Below, piece after piece: positions 37,383 through 47,204 of a DNA stretch of 64,000 nucleotides. Within the stretch, counting starts at the first letter, position 1; each line of letters begins with the position of its first letter. Where the stretch lies: contig JADKCV010000001.1 of assembly GCA_016718655.1 (NCBI GenBank), positions 248,001 to 312,000 of the forward strand. Direction: 5' to 3'. The stretch comes from Flavobacteriales bacterium (lineage in GTDB: Bacteria > Bacteroidota > Bacteroidia > Flavobacteriales_F > PHOS-HE28). A program made the translations under genes and the position numbers. A model generated the notes under the pieces. That model saw only the letters and a list, made by a program, of their open reading frames with translations, had not been told where the DNA came from and ran no database searches.

Positions 37383-39203
37383 ATGCGATCGACCCTTACC
37401 CTTCGTGCCGCCTTGATCGGCACTATTTCATGGGCTTGCAGTGCAGGCCTTCACGCGCAAGGAGACACCTGTACCACGGCCCTTCCGGTGATCACCGGTG
37501 TTCACCTGGCCGATGGTCCTACCAGCGGTGATGGACAAGGTGGCGTTGCTGCCTGCGGCGCTGGTCAGGATGGCGACTGGTATCTGTACACGCCGTCATT
37601 CACTGGCACCATCACCATCACGAGTTGTCATCCTCTCAACAACCAGACCGACGATGATACCTACGTCAAAGTGATGACTGGTGAATGTGGAACATTGACG
37701 TGCATCGGATACAATGATGACATGGGAAGCGGCAATTGTCCGAATTACAGCTTCGCGTCATACATGGAGGTCCAGGTCACAGCGGGCGAGAACTACTACA
37801 TCGTCTGGGTGGACACCTTCGATGAGGACGCGTTCTACTGGGAATTGAGCGAGTGCGCTGGCACAGTGACCGGTGTGACCTACGGCGATGCCAACAGCAA
37901 CGGCACGCGCGAAACGGAGGAGGACCAAGTGGACGTGATGCTGCAGATCGAACCGGGGGGGATGTACCGCTCCGCAAGCAGCGACCCTTATTCTTTCTGC
38001 TCCGACCTGGGAACCTACACGGTCACCGTCCCGAACCCGCCCTTGTACCACACCGTGGTGCCTGCTTCACAGAGTTACACCATCGCTGCACAAGGCGATC
38101 AGATCACTGGCCTCGACTTCGCACTCCAACCCACACCGGGTATCTACGATGCTAGCGTTGCGCTGTGGGGATGGAACCCTTGGATCGGCAATAACACCGT
38201 GCTGCACATCAGCTATGCCAACATCGGCACAGAGACCGTGGATGCCACCGTGGCCCTTACGCTGGACCCGCTGCTCTCCTATGTGGAAGCGACCGTGGCC
38301 GAGACATCCGTGAGTGGACAGGTAGTGACCTGGGACCTGGGCCCGTTGGCTGCTGGTGCGAACGGTACCATCACCGTGACCATTTTCACCTCCATCACTG
38401 CGGAGCCCAATGAGGCGGTGAGCAACACCGTTGCCATCACCACCACACAGACCGACATCAACGCGGCCAACGACAGCGATGTGCTCAACGGCATCGCCAC
38501 CACGGCCTACGACCCCAACGACAAGCGCGTCGACTTCGAGACCATCACCCCGGACGATGTTGCTGACCAAAAGCCCTTGGAATACATCATCCGCTTCCAG
38601 AACACCGGGAATGCGCCAGCCGTGAACGTGGTGATCAAGGATTCGCTGGACAGTGATTGGGACCTGAGCACCTTCGAGATGATCGGCGCCACGCACCCGT
38701 ACACTGTTACGGTCTCCAACGAGGTCGCCATCTGGACCTTCGCCAACATCTTCCTGCCCGACAGCTTCGTGGATCCCTTGGGCAGCATCGGCAGCTTCAG
38801 CTACCGTATGACGCCCAAGAACACGCTGGTTCTTGGCGACCAGCTCACCAACCGCGCCGACATCTATTTCGACTACAACGATCCGGTGCTCACGAACACC
38901 ACAGTCACCACCGTGGCAATGCCCACCGGTATCGATGCTATGAACGAGAACAATGGGCTGCGTATGCACCCCTCGCCCAGCAATGGACAGGTCAACATCA
39001 CTTGGACACGTGCCGATGTGATGAACGCGCAGCTGATCGTACTGGACGCATTGGGCCGAGTGGCCACCACAGTGTCCTTGAACCAGCTGGCCGCACAGAG
39101 CACCCGCACGATCGACCTCAGCACACTGGCGCCCGGCACGTACACGGCCTGGCTACAGGGTACGGGCGTGGAGGCACGCAGCCGCTTCGTCATCCAGCGC
39201 TGA
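37383..39203 (+). CDS. Secreted protein with DUF7619-like domain and type A sorting domain
   Basis: The ATG at 37383 gives 606 residues with a signal peptide (ISWACSAGLHAQ). Residues about 25-180 hold a jelly-roll-like region (DGDWYLYTPSFTGTITITSC, YYIVWVDTF). The middle has DUF11-like strands. Residues about 385-530 match the DUF7619-type domain seen before type IX sorting signals (AYDPNDKRVDFE, EYIIRFQNTGNAPAVNVVIK, NRADIYFDYNDPVLTNT). The C-terminus (MHPSPSNGQVNITW, LAPGTYTAWLQG, FVIQR) is a type A sorting domain. It is separate from the sigma modules. Confidence 0.9.
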   Translation: MRSTLTLRAALIGTISWACSAGLHAQGDTCTTALPVITGVHLADGPTSGDGQGGVAACGAGQDGDWYLYTPSFTGTITITSCHPLNNQTDDDTYVKVMTGECGTLTCIGYNDDMGSGNCPNYSFASYMEVQVTAGENYYIVWVDTFDEDAFYWELSECAGTVTGVTYGDANSNGTRETEEDQVDVMLQIEPGGMYRSASSDPYSFCSDLGTYTVTVPNPPLYHTVVPASQSYTIAAQGDQITGLDFALQPTPGIYDASVALWGWNPWIGNNTVLHISYANIGTETVDATVALTLDPLLSYVEATVAETSVSGQVVTWDLGPLAAGANGTITVTIFTSITAEPNEAVSNTVAITTTQTDINAANDSDVLNGIATTAYDPNDKRVDFETITPDDVADQKPLEYIIRFQNTGNAPAVNVVIKDSLDSDWDLSTFEMIGATHPYTVTVSNEVAIWTFANIFLPDSFVDPLGSIGSFSYRMTPKNTLVLGDQLTNRADIYFDYNDPVLTNTTVTTVAMPTGIDAMNENNGLRMHPSPSNGQVNITWTRADVMNAQLIVLDALGRVATTVSLNQLAAQSTRTIDLSTLAPGTYTAWLQGTGVEARSRFVIQR

Positions 39204-39217
39204 ACAACACTGTATGC

Positions 39218-39253
39218 ATAAGGAAGGGCGCTCTGCGGGGCGCCCTTCCTTAT
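39218..39253 (+). terminator. Intrinsic terminator after secreted protein gene
   Basis: A 14-base perfect stem (39218-39231 and 39240-39253, GGAAGGGCGC core) with an 8-base loop ends in a T-rich arm. It lies 15 bases after the stop at 39203 and ends before the PLP enzyme start. Confidence 0.8.
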
Positions 39254-39269
39254 TCCGGACCTTCGCACC

Positions 39270-40427
39270 ATGGACCTGTCCCACATCCTCACGCACCTCG
39301 GCGAAGAACGGGAACGCGGCTACGACGCTGTGGTTCCGCCCATCGTGCAGAGCGGCAATTTCACCTACCCTACTGTGGCCGTCATGCGCGCCACCGTGCA
39401 ACGGGAGATGGAACGTCCGCTCTACACACGCGGCTTCAACCCCACCGTGGGTATGCTGCGCCAAAAGCTCGCCGCGCTGGAGCACGCCGAGGATGCACTG
39501 GTCTTCAGCAGCGGTAGTGCCGCCATCGCCGCAGCAGTGATGAGTTTCGTGAAGGCCGGCGACCATATCGTGTGCGTGGAGAAGCCCTACAGTTGGACGA
39601 AGAAGTTGCTGGTGGAACTGCTGGAGCGCTTTCAAGTGTCGCACACCTTCGTGGATGGCACCGATGCGGAGAACTACCGTCGCGCCATCCGGCCCACCAC
39701 CAAGTTCTTCATCACCGAGAGCCCCAACTCGCTCACCTTCGAGTTGCAGGACCTAGCGGCCGTGTCGGCCATTGCCAAGGAGCACGGTATCCTCACCTTG
39801 TGCGACAATAGCTTCAACAGTCCGCTGTTCCAGAACCCCATCGACCTGGGGATCGACCTGGTGGCGCACAGCGGCACGAAGTACCTCAACGGCCACAGCG
39901 ACGTGGTGGCGGGCGTATTGGCGGGCAGCGCCGCGCACATCCGGCAGGTGATGAGCCGGGAGTTCATGACCCTCGGTGCTGTGCCCTCACCCCACGATGC
40001 ATGGCTGTTGATGCGCGGACTGCGCACCTTGGAACTGCGCGTGAACCGCAGCGCCGACAACGCCGAACGCGTGGCCCGTTACCTGGAGGGACATCCCAAG
40101 GTGAAGCGCGTGTACTGGCCGGGCCTGGAGAGCCATCCACAGCATGCGCTCGCGCTGCGGCAGATGAAGCGTGTGGCGGGCTTGATGAGCATCGAACTGG
40201 ACGCACCTGATGAGGCCGCCGTGGAGCGCTTCTGCGACAGCCTTCAACGCTTCCTTATCGCCGTGAGCTGGGGCGGCTATGAGAGCCTGCAATGGCCGGT
40301 GTGTGCGTTGAAAGGGCCCAGCGGTTACTACACCGAACTACCCTTCACCATGATCCGCTTGTACATCGGAATCGAGGATGCCGACGTGCTGATCGCGGAC
40401 CTGGAGCAGGGCTTGGCGCGGATCTGA
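39270..40427 (+). CDS. Cys/Met-metabolism PLP-dependent enzyme (cystathionine beta-lyase-like)
   Basis: This 385-residue protein has the family motifs: YTRGFNPTVGMLRQKLAALE, VFSSGSAAIAAAVMSF, ITESPNSLTFELQDL, DNSFNSPLFQNP and the PLP-lysine site VAHSGTKYLNGHSD. SWGGYESLQWP and TMIRLYIGIEDADVLIADLE close the C-terminal domain. Members cleave or form cystathionine, or make methanethiol; the exact reaction cannot be fixed from sequence. It is separated from the secreted-protein gene by a terminator. Confidence 0.9.
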   Translation: MDLSHILTHLGEERERGYDAVVPPIVQSGNFTYPTVAVMRATVQREMERPLYTRGFNPTVGMLRQKLAALEHAEDALVFSSGSAAIAAAVMSFVKAGDHIVCVEKPYSWTKKLLVELLERFQVSHTFVDGTDAENYRRAIRPTTKFFITESPNSLTFELQDLAAVSAIAKEHGILTLCDNSFNSPLFQNPIDLGIDLVAHSGTKYLNGHSDVVAGVLAGSAAHIRQVMSREFMTLGAVPSPHDAWLLMRGLRTLELRVNRSADNAERVARYLEGHPKVKRVYWPGLESHPQHALALRQMKRVAGLMSIELDAPDEAAVERFCDSLQRFLIAVSWGGYESLQWPVCALKGPSGYYTELPFTMIRLYIGIEDADVLIADLEQGLARI

Positions 40428-40453
40428 CGGACCATCAATGTCCAGAACCACTG

Positions 40454-42892
40454 TCAGAAACGGGCACGAAGCGCGATCACCCAGTTGCGGCCCGGAGCCG
40501 TGATCCCCGATGAATAGGGCCGGTACCGTTGATCGCTCAGGTTCTCCACACCACCCGTGATCTGCAACGTCCGGTTCAATTGGAAACTCCCTCTCAGGCC
40601 GACCGTGTACCATCCCGGTGAATAGGGGTCGCCGTTACCGTCCAGCGCATAGAGCGGAGCCTTGGCTTGTTCGCTCGGGGGCAGTTCGTCGTGATCGAAG
40701 CCCGCACTGTACTGTGTGGATAATTCCACACGAAGTCGCTCACGTGTCCAGCTCACGCTGGCTTGTCCGAACGGAGGTGGGGCATGGCGTAAGGGCACAT
40801 CACCAGTATTCGCATCATCCTGCTCCACACCCTGCTGCCACGAATAGCGCAGCGTAAGACCGAAGGATCGGCCGACCGCAGCATCAACACCGAACAGGAA
40901 GCCGAATACCCGTGCTTCCGCCGCGTTCTGGATCGCATCCACGCGACTCGGTTCACCATCGTATGCTATCGTATCCCGGCCATCCAGGGTGAAAGGCCTG
41001 CGGACCATGGCATTGTCCAATAGCGAATGGTACGCGGTGCCTGTCAACCTCAAGCGCTCCTGTACGACCTTCTCGATGCCGACCTCCGCTGAATAGGCGT
41101 ACTCGGCGCTCAGATCGGGGTTGGGTACGATCACCGCACCTGCTTCACTGTCGAAGACCTTGCCGATATCGTCGATGTTGGGAGCCCGGAACCCGCTGCT
41201 CAGGTCCAGGCCCAACTTCCACCCCGTCCCGGGCCTGAAGGCCATACCCAGGTTGCCTGTGAACGCGCTGTTCGCGAGTGTGGTGCGTGTGGCGGGATAC
41301 GGAAAGAGCGTGGTATCGAAGAAGCAGTCCAGCGCGGACCAGTTGAAACGTCCTCCGCCGGAGAGTGTGATGCGTTCCGAAAGGTCATGCAGCACGCCGA
41401 GATACGCGGATGCCATGGCCCAGCGGGAACCATCAGGGTAGCGGGAGTTGATGACCTGCTGCACGCCACTCACCTGGTCCACACGAACACCTTTGGACCC
41501 TACCGTATTGTTGACCCATTCAGCACCATAGAACAGCTGGGTGCGCGCATTCAGTTCCTTCTCCAGGTCCAGGTTGATGCCGATACCTTCCACCACCTCG
41601 GTCTGTGTGCGCAAGGACGCACTGCGGAAGTTGCGGTCATTGCGACTCTCTGTATAGTTCTGAAGGGCCAGTGTCATGCGGGCCTTGCTCCAGGGTCCTG
41701 ATCGCGCGTTGTGGCGCAATTGCAGACTGGTCATCAACCAGCGTTGCGGGCCATAGTACCATTCAGCGGATCGTGGTGCCCCGTTCCGGGTCTCGATCAG
41801 GCGGTCGTACCGAGGCACGTCGCTGGTGGTGCTGAAGTGGAGGTGTGCAGCGACCTCCAAGGCCTTCGTGGGCCGATAGGCGAGCTTGCCCAGAAAATTC
41901 ATGTTGGTGTAGCCACTTGTACGTTGTACCTGCGGATCCACGTTGACCACTTGGCTATCCAGTCCATCGATCGTGCGCACGTACCAGGGCCGCAGGTAGT
42001 CATCCGGACCGTTGGCTCCCATGCGCAAGTCGTTGAAGCGGGTAACCGTGGCACTAGCCACGAAGGCCAGCTTCCGCCCTCCCAGACCGATGTCCACATG
42101 CCCCGCCAGTTCGTTCGCCGCGGTGGCGTAACGCAGCATCGCTCCTCCGCGCGCGAGCAGGGTACTGTCCGAGCTGAATCGCGGACGAAGTAGGTGGATG
42201 TCGATGACCCCGCCGATGGCGTCGCTGCCGTAGGTCATGGCACCGGGACCATGGAGCACCTCGGCCCGTTCCAAGGAGTACGGATCGGCGCTGATGATGT
42301 TCTGGAGGTTCCCGGATCGATAGATGGCGTTGTTCATGCGTACGCCATCCACCACGATGAGGAGTCGATTGGCCGCAAAGCCTCGGACCATGGGGCTTCC
42401 ACCGCCAAGTTGACTGCGCTGCATGAACACCTCCCCGGTCTGTTGCAGCATATCGGCAGCGGTACCGGGGTTGGCGAAGGACACGTCGCGCGGGCTGACC
42501 ACCGTGATACGATCCGGGATCCGTTGGCTCTCTTGTTCCCACCGTGCCGCACTGATGATGACCTCTTGGAAGGCGAACGGCGAACGGATCAATGCCAAAG
42601 GCGCTGTGAGCTTCGACAACGCTTCATAGGACCATATCAGGGTCTCATAGGCCAACATGCGTACCACGATGCTATCCAACCCTCGGAACGCATGGATATC
42701 GACACGCCCCTTGGCATCGGTGACCGCGAAGGTTCCGGATCGCGCATGATGGAAGGTGGCGCCTTCCAAGGGTTGCCCCGCGACCCGATCCACCACCGAC
42801 ACCGACTGTGCACGCGATTCCCCGACCAGCAGGATCGCAAGGAACGCGATGTACAACACACCTGCCCATTGACGTAGCGGAGATGCCGGCAT
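40454..42892 (-). CDS. TonB-dependent outer-membrane receptor
   Basis: The ATG at 42892 gives 812 residues with a signal peptide (AFLAILLVGESRAQ). A carboxypeptidase-regulatory-like domain follows (VVDRVAGQPLEGATFHHARS), then the plug (PMVRGFAANRLLIVVDGVRM, IYRSGNLQNIISADPYSLER, MTYGSDAIGGVIDI) and a 22-strand barrel ending in ALRARF. The plug resembles heme or cobalamin receptor subfamilies, but the substrate is not certain. It imports a bound ligand with energy from TonB. The upstream gap (42893-43095) is about 200 bases and holds a -7-like box but no riboswitch I can recognise. Confidence 0.92.
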   Translation of the reverse strand: MPASPLRQWAGVLYIAFLAILLVGESRAQSVSVVDRVAGQPLEGATFHHARSGTFAVTDAKGRVDIHAFRGLDSIVVRMLAYETLIWSYEALSKLTAPLALIRSPFAFQEVIISAARWEQESQRIPDRITVVSPRDVSFANPGTAADMLQQTGEVFMQRSQLGGGSPMVRGFAANRLLIVVDGVRMNNAIYRSGNLQNIISADPYSLERAEVLHGPGAMTYGSDAIGGVIDIHLLRPRFSSDSTLLARGGAMLRYATAANELAGHVDIGLGGRKLAFVASATVTRFNDLRMGANGPDDYLRPWYVRTIDGLDSQVVNVDPQVQRTSGYTNMNFLGKLAYRPTKALEVAAHLHFSTTSDVPRYDRLIETRNGAPRSAEWYYGPQRWLMTSLQLRHNARSGPWSKARMTLALQNYTESRNDRNFRSASLRTQTEVVEGIGINLDLEKELNARTQLFYGAEWVNNTVGSKGVRVDQVSGVQQVINSRYPDGSRWAMASAYLGVLHDLSERITLSGGGRFNWSALDCFFDTTLFPYPATRTTLANSAFTGNLGMAFRPGTGWKLGLDLSSGFRAPNIDDIGKVFDSEAGAVIVPNPDLSAEYAYSAEVGIEKVVQERLRLTGTAYHSLLDNAMVRRPFTLDGRDTIAYDGEPSRVDAIQNAAEARVFGFLFGVDAAVGRSFGLTLRYSWQQGVEQDDANTGDVPLRHAPPPFGQASVSWTRERLRVELSTQYSAGFDHDELPPSEQAKAPLYALDGNGDPYSPGWYTVGLRGSFQLNRTLQITGGVENLSDQRYRPYSSGITAPGRNWVIALRARF

Positions 42893-42916
42893 TCGCTCGT
42901 TCAAGAGATATGCGGC

Positions 42917-42924
42917 CAAACTTA
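42917..42924 (-). promoter_or_regulatory. -7-like box upstream of TonB receptor
   Basis: On the minus strand TAAGTTTG (42924-42917) fits TAnnTTTG, 24 bases before the receptor ATG. No good -33 TTTG is found 19 bases upstream, so the call is weak. Confidence 0.3.
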
Positions 42925-43095
42925 ACGACCGACGACCATGCGGATGTGGACCACGTTCGAGCGGAGTGGATACCGGTTGTGGTATGGACTCATAAACACC
43001 TGGGATCTCATTGGACCTCGATACTCTCGAATAATTGCCCAACCCGTTGTGGTGCAGCCCTACGGGAGGGGAGGATGGCGGGCTCTCGATACCCC

Positions 43096-44400
43096 CTACT
43101 TCTTCCGGAAGAACAAGCGGATCGGCACACCCGTGAAGCGCCAATGCTCACGAAGGCGGTTCTCCAGGAAGCGCTCATAGCTGGGCTTGATGTACTGCGG
43201 CAGGTTGCAATAGAACACGAACGAAGGCACGTAGGTGGGCAATTGTGAGATGAACTTGATGGTCACCTGCTTGGCCTTGTACATCGGCGGTGGTTGGCGC
43301 TCGATGATGGGCAACAACACATCGTTGAGCTTACGCGTGGGAATGCGACGTTTGCGATCCTCATACACCTGCATGGCCAACTCCATGGTCTTCAGGATGC
43401 GTTGCTTCTCCAGCACCGAGATGAAGAGCACGGGCACATCGGTGAACGGCTCGATGCGCTTCTTCACATCGGCTTCAAAAGCCTTCATGGTATTGGTCTC
43501 CTTGGCGATGAGGTCCCACTTGTTCACCAGCACCACCAGCCCCTTTCCGTTCTTCTGGATGATGGACAGGATGTGCAGGTCCTGTTGCTGGACCCCTTCC
43601 TGTGCATCGATCATGAGCAGACACACGTCGCTGTCCTCGATGGCACGCACCGAGCGGAGGACGCTGTAGAATTCGATGTCCTCCTCCACTTTGCTCTTTC
43701 TTCTGATGCCAGCGGTGTCCAGCAGCGTCACATCGAAACCGAAGACCTTCCAACGGGTGTTGATGGGATCGCGTGTGGTGCCGGCAACAGGAGTAACGAT
43801 GTTCTGTTCCCGTCCCAACAACGCGTTCACCAACGAGGATTTCCCAACGTTGGGCTTCCCGACAATGGCGAACTTCGGCACATCGGCCTCCTCTTCCTCG
43901 GAGGGTTTGGTGAAGCTCTTCACCAGATCGTCCAGGATCTCACCGGTCCCAGCCCCGGATGCTGAGGACAGGTTGTACACCTCACCGAGCCCGAGTGCAT
44001 AGAACTCTGCAGCAGCCAACTGTTGTTTCTGCTCATCCACCTTGTTGGCCACGAGCATCACAGGCTTCTTGGCGCGACGAAGACGAACAGCGATGGCCTC
44101 GTCCATGCCGGTGATCCCATCGTACACGTCCACCAGGAAGAGGATCACATCGGACTCCTCCACAGCCAGGTCCACTTGTTTGCGGATCTCGGCCTCGAAG
44201 ATGTCATCACTGCCCGTGATATATCCTCCGGTATCGATGACGCTGAACGTGACCCCGTTCCATTCAGCTTTGCCGTAGTGGCGGTCGCGGGTGGTGCCCG
44301 CCGTGGGATCGGTGATGGCCTCTTTACTCTCGATCAAGCGGTTGAAGAGGGTGCTTTTCCCCACATTGGGACGACCTACGATGGCGACGATATTGCTCAT
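43096..44400 (-). CDS. der: Ribosome assembly GTPase Der (EngA)
   Basis: This 434-residue protein has two GTPase domains in tandem (GRPNVGKST, DTGGY, NKVD; then GKPNVGKSS, DTAGIRRK, NKWD) and a C-terminal KH-like domain. Der helps large-subunit assembly. Length is typical. Era lies 45 bases upstream on the same strand, so the two may be cotranscribed. Confidence 0.97.
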   Translation of the reverse strand: MSNIVAIVGRPNVGKSTLFNRLIESKEAITDPTAGTTRDRHYGKAEWNGVTFSVIDTGGYITGSDDIFEAEIRKQVDLAVEESDVILFLVDVYDGITGMDEAIAVRLRRAKKPVMLVANKVDEQKQQLAAAEFYALGLGEVYNLSSASGAGTGEILDDLVKSFTKPSEEEEADVPKFAIVGKPNVGKSSLVNALLGREQNIVTPVAGTTRDPINTRWKVFGFDVTLLDTAGIRRKSKVEEDIEFYSVLRSVRAIEDSDVCLLMIDAQEGVQQQDLHILSIIQKNGKGLVVLVNKWDLIAKETNTMKAFEADVKKRIEPFTDVPVLFISVLEKQRILKTMELAMQVYEDRKRRIPTRKLNDVLLPIIERQPPPMYKAKQVTIKFISQLPTYVPSFVFYCNLPQYIKPSYERFLENRLREHWRFTGVPIRLFFRKK

Positions 44401-44445
44401 GTTCTTCGTTCGTGGCGTGTGGCGGTCAGCGCGTTGCGCGGTCCA

Positions 44446-45321
44446 TCAGTAGCCGTATTTCTTCAGTTTGGCCGCATCCTCCCGCCAATCGGGGTCCACC
44501 TTCACCTTCAGGTCGAGGAAGACCTTGCGATCGATGTACTTGGAAATGGCGATCCGCGAGTAGGTGCCCAAGCGGCGCAGCGCATCCCCCCCCTTGCCGA
44601 TGATGATGCCTTTCTGACTGTCCCTCATCACGATCACATCCGCTTGGATACGCACGATGTCCGGTGCCTCCTCATAGCTGTTCACCACGACCTGTGTGCT
44701 GTACGGGATCTCCTGTTTGTAGATGGTGAGGATCTTCTCCCGGATCAGCTCGCTCACGAAGAAGCGCATGTTCCGATCGCTCAGTTCGTCCTTGGGGAAA
44801 TATGCGGGATGTTCAGGTAGTTGTTGGATGAGATAGTCCCGAAGCTCTCTCACATTGAGTCCATGCAGCGCCGAGAGCGGCACCACCTTGGCATCCGGGA
44901 ATTCGTGTTTCCAGATCTCAAGCGCGGCAAGGATCGTGGCTTCATCACCGGTATCCACCTTGTTGACCAGCAATACCATGGGCCCCTTGAACCAGCGTGC
45001 ACGCTTCAACAGTTCCTCCGATCGCTCCGGTCGCTGGCCCAGTTCCACCATCACCACGAGAATGTCGGCATCGCTGAGTGATTCGTTCACCGCATCCATC
45101 ATGCGTTCTTGCATGGGGTACTGCGGATCGAGGATGCCGGGCGTATCGCTGAGCACGACCTGGTGGTCAGGTCCGTTCAAGAGCCCGAGGATACGATGGC
45201 GCGTGGTCTGGGCCTTGGGGTTCACGATCACCAGTTCCTCGCCCAACAAGGCATTGAGCAAGGTGCTCTTGCCTGTGTTCGGTTCCCCGATGATGTTGAC
45301 GTATCCGGCCTTGTGTGCCAT
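44446..45321 (-). CDS. era: GTPase Era
   Basis: The ATG at 45321 gives 291 residues. The GTPase motifs are GEPNTGKST, DTPG and NKVD; the usual GRPNVGKST is slightly altered here. The C-terminal KH domain is clear (VIVMRDSQKGIIIGKGGDAL). Era binds 16S rRNA in small-subunit maturation. It sits upstream of der and downstream of the initiator tRNA. Confidence 0.96.
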   Translation of the reverse strand: MAHKAGYVNIIGEPNTGKSTLLNALLGEELVIVNPKAQTTRHRILGLLNGPDHQVVLSDTPGILDPQYPMQERMMDAVNESLSDADILVVMVELGQRPERSEELLKRARWFKGPMVLLVNKVDTGDEATILAALEIWKHEFPDAKVVPLSALHGLNVRELRDYLIQQLPEHPAYFPKDELSDRNMRFFVSELIREKILTIYKQEIPYSTQVVVNSYEEAPDIVRIQADVIVMRDSQKGIIIGKGGDALRRLGTYSRIAISKYIDRKVFLDLKVKVDPDWREDAAKLKKYGY

Positions 45322-45347
45322 GGGATGGTGGTTCAGCACTAAACTGA

Positions 45348-45371
45348 AGAACCCGGCTTTCGCCGGGTTCT
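45348..45371 (-). terminator. Hairpin terminator after tRNA
   Basis: A 10-base perfect stem (45348-45357 and 45362-45371, AGAACCCGGC) with a 4-base loop begins 4 bases after the tRNA 3' end on the minus strand. A T-rich stretch follows. It likely ends the tRNA transcript. Confidence 0.65.
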
Positions 45372-45375
45372 CTTG

Positions 45376-45448
45376 TAGCGGGGGCAGGACTCGAACCTGC
45401 GGCCTTCGGGTTATGAGCCCGACGAGCTACCATCTGCTCCACCCCGCA
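45376..45448 (-). tRNA. Initiator tRNA-fMet (CAT)
   Basis: The 73-base cloverleaf folds fully: acceptor TGCGGGG/CCCCGCT, D-arm GAGC/GCTC, anticodon stem TCGGG/CCCGA around loop CTCATAA, T-arm GCAGG-TTCGAGT-CCTGC, discriminator A. Position 1 and 72 do not pair (T-T), and the anticodon stem has three G-C pairs. Both are initiator marks, so this is the fMet form, not elongator Met. CCA is not encoded. Confidence 0.92.
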
Positions 45449-45497
45449 ATGGACCGCAAATGTAGTCTTTCCTCACGAACCCGATCCAACTTCTTTT

Positions 45498-47120
45498 TCA
45501 GGGAAGCACTTTTACCGCGATGGGTGCCAGGTCACGCACGTGGCCTTGACCACTGGAAAGCCGCGCTCTGATGCCATCCACGAAAACTTGATCCCCCGGA
45601 CGTAGTGCATCCAGGACTTCCAGCATCTCCGGGGTGAAGGCATTCCCCGTCGCCTCCTGGAAGACCGGTGGGCCACCCTTGCGGACGATCGATAATTGGA
45701 AGCGCTGCACCTTCCAGGGATCATCGAACTCAGCCCCGATGGGCTTGGCCACGACCCCTTGAGAGGCGCTCAACTTGGATCGTGCAGCCTTGGTGTCCGA
45801 AGGATCCAGGCCGGCGATGTAGGCGGTGGGAGGTGGCAGGTCCTTCACCCGGAAACGCACCGGCCCCACGCGGCGGGTGGTCCCATCGGGACGTGATACC
45901 GTGGCATGGACCTCAACGGTGCTGGCGGTCATGCCGCTGGCCACCCAACCTTGACCCGCACGCGTGATCCGCCCACTGGTGATGGAGGCACTCACACGGT
46001 CTGCCGGTATACCAGGCACGGACAGGTCGATGGGATTGTCCACCCCGCGGTAGAGCACATTCATCTTGGTGGGCGACGCCACCAGTAAGGGGGCCATCAC
46101 CTGGTAGGTGGCCGTGTAGGACTGAAGAGTCGGGCCATCGGGCCCCTGCACCGTGATGGTGCCTTGCACCTGCCGCTCCCCCACCACATCGGCAGACAGG
46201 CGTAGCTTGGCTTTACCATCAGCGCCCACAGGGATCGGAGTTCCGGACCCCAAGGTCACTACCGGCGAATTCTGCGGGTCGTAGGCCGCCAGGAAGACAT
46301 CCGCGCGGAAGGAGTCGCCGAGCATCACCAGGTCGCTTTGCGGGATCACCGCGGTGGTCAGTCTGCTGAAACTGTGATCGCCTGCACTGACGGAGCGATG
46401 GAGCCATCGCAACACATCGTGCTCCGCATGCCGGATATCGGCCTGAAGTTTGGTCAGGGTGGCCACACCAGCAGCCAGGGGCACATCGTAGAAGTTGATG
46501 GACTCCCAGTTGTTCAAAGTGCCCGAGGCATCACGGCGATCGGCGAGGTCGAAGAGCTGGTCCAACGAGACCTGTAGCTCGGGTGCTGCTTCGCCCACCA
46601 AGTGCTTGAGTGTATCGCGGAATCGGGCGATGCGCACCTTGAGGTCATGCGCACCGAGCGGTCGTGTATGGGGTGCGGCCGGTTCGCCACCCACCATTCG
46701 CCGGGTGAGCACATCGCGATCGTCCTTGGCTTCCAAGGCAAGAAGCTGGCGCAGTGTATCGCGTCCGGTACCATCGTCGGCCCGCACCTGGTGCAGTTCC
46801 AGACCATCGGCCTCGGCCATCAGATCCGCCTTTAAGCGGTGGATGTCCCTTACGAGGCTATCGGCCTCCGCCTTGATGCGTCGTGCTTTAGCGTTCACAG
46901 GTCCATACTTCCCGGGGATCCGTTCGGCATCATCGGATAGGACAGCGTACTCTACGAGGGAGCGTTGCGCGGTGGCCTGTTCGCTGCGCTCCAGATCCCT
47001 GTTGAGCACGGCGAAGGCATCGAGCACCTCCTTGCTCACGTTCATGGCGAGCATGGCGGTGAGCACCAGGTACATCATGTTGATCATTTGCTGCCGCGGG
47101 GGCATCTTCGCACTGGCCAT
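45498..47120 (-). CDS. GldM paralogue (second copy of type IX motor shaft protein)
   Basis: The ATG at 47120 gives 540 residues, close to the 546 of the main GldM. One N-terminal membrane helix (MINMMYLVLTAMLAMNVSKE) is nearly the same as in GldM. The periplasmic domains match in order: LNNWESINFYDVPLAAG, MNVLYRGVDNPIDLSVPG, and the C-terminal domain ending PIAVKVLP. The reading frame is intact. GldM forms the periplasmic shaft driven by GldL. No second gldL is nearby, so this copy might use the same GldL. It follows the ABC-F gene by 84 bases. Confidence 0.92.
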   Translation of the reverse strand: MASAKMPPRQQMINMMYLVLTAMLAMNVSKEVLDAFAVLNRDLERSEQATAQRSLVEYAVLSDDAERIPGKYGPVNAKARRIKAEADSLVRDIHRLKADLMAEADGLELHQVRADDGTGRDTLRQLLALEAKDDRDVLTRRMVGGEPAAPHTRPLGAHDLKVRIARFRDTLKHLVGEAAPELQVSLDQLFDLADRRDASGTLNNWESINFYDVPLAAGVATLTKLQADIRHAEHDVLRWLHRSVSAGDHSFSRLTTAVIPQSDLVMLGDSFRADVFLAAYDPQNSPVVTLGSGTPIPVGADGKAKLRLSADVVGERQVQGTITVQGPDGPTLQSYTATYQVMAPLLVASPTKMNVLYRGVDNPIDLSVPGIPADRVSASITSGRITRAGQGWVASGMTASTVEVHATVSRPDGTTRRVGPVRFRVKDLPPPTAYIAGLDPSDTKAARSKLSASQGVVAKPIGAEFDDPWKVQRFQLSIVRKGGPPVFQEATGNAFTPEMLEVLDALRPGDQVFVDGIRARLSSGQGHVRDLAPIAVKVLP

Positions 47121-47204
47121 GGTAAAGGGTATTGGCACCAACGCTGCGGTGCGCGGTGTACCCTCCACAATGCGAAGCGCGCTGGACGGTAACGCCGGAA
47201 GCGA

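Noticed and set aside
42893..43095. Cobalamin or other riboswitch upstream of the TonB receptor
   Set aside because: No B12-box or other conserved core was seen in the 200-base gap.
42893..43144. Longer TonB-receptor start at 43144
   Set aside because: The added 84 residues are not conserved-looking and would put the signal peptide inside the protein.
45376..45448. Elongator tRNA-Met
   Set aside because: The 1-72 mismatch and three G-C pairs in the anticodon stem are initiator marks.
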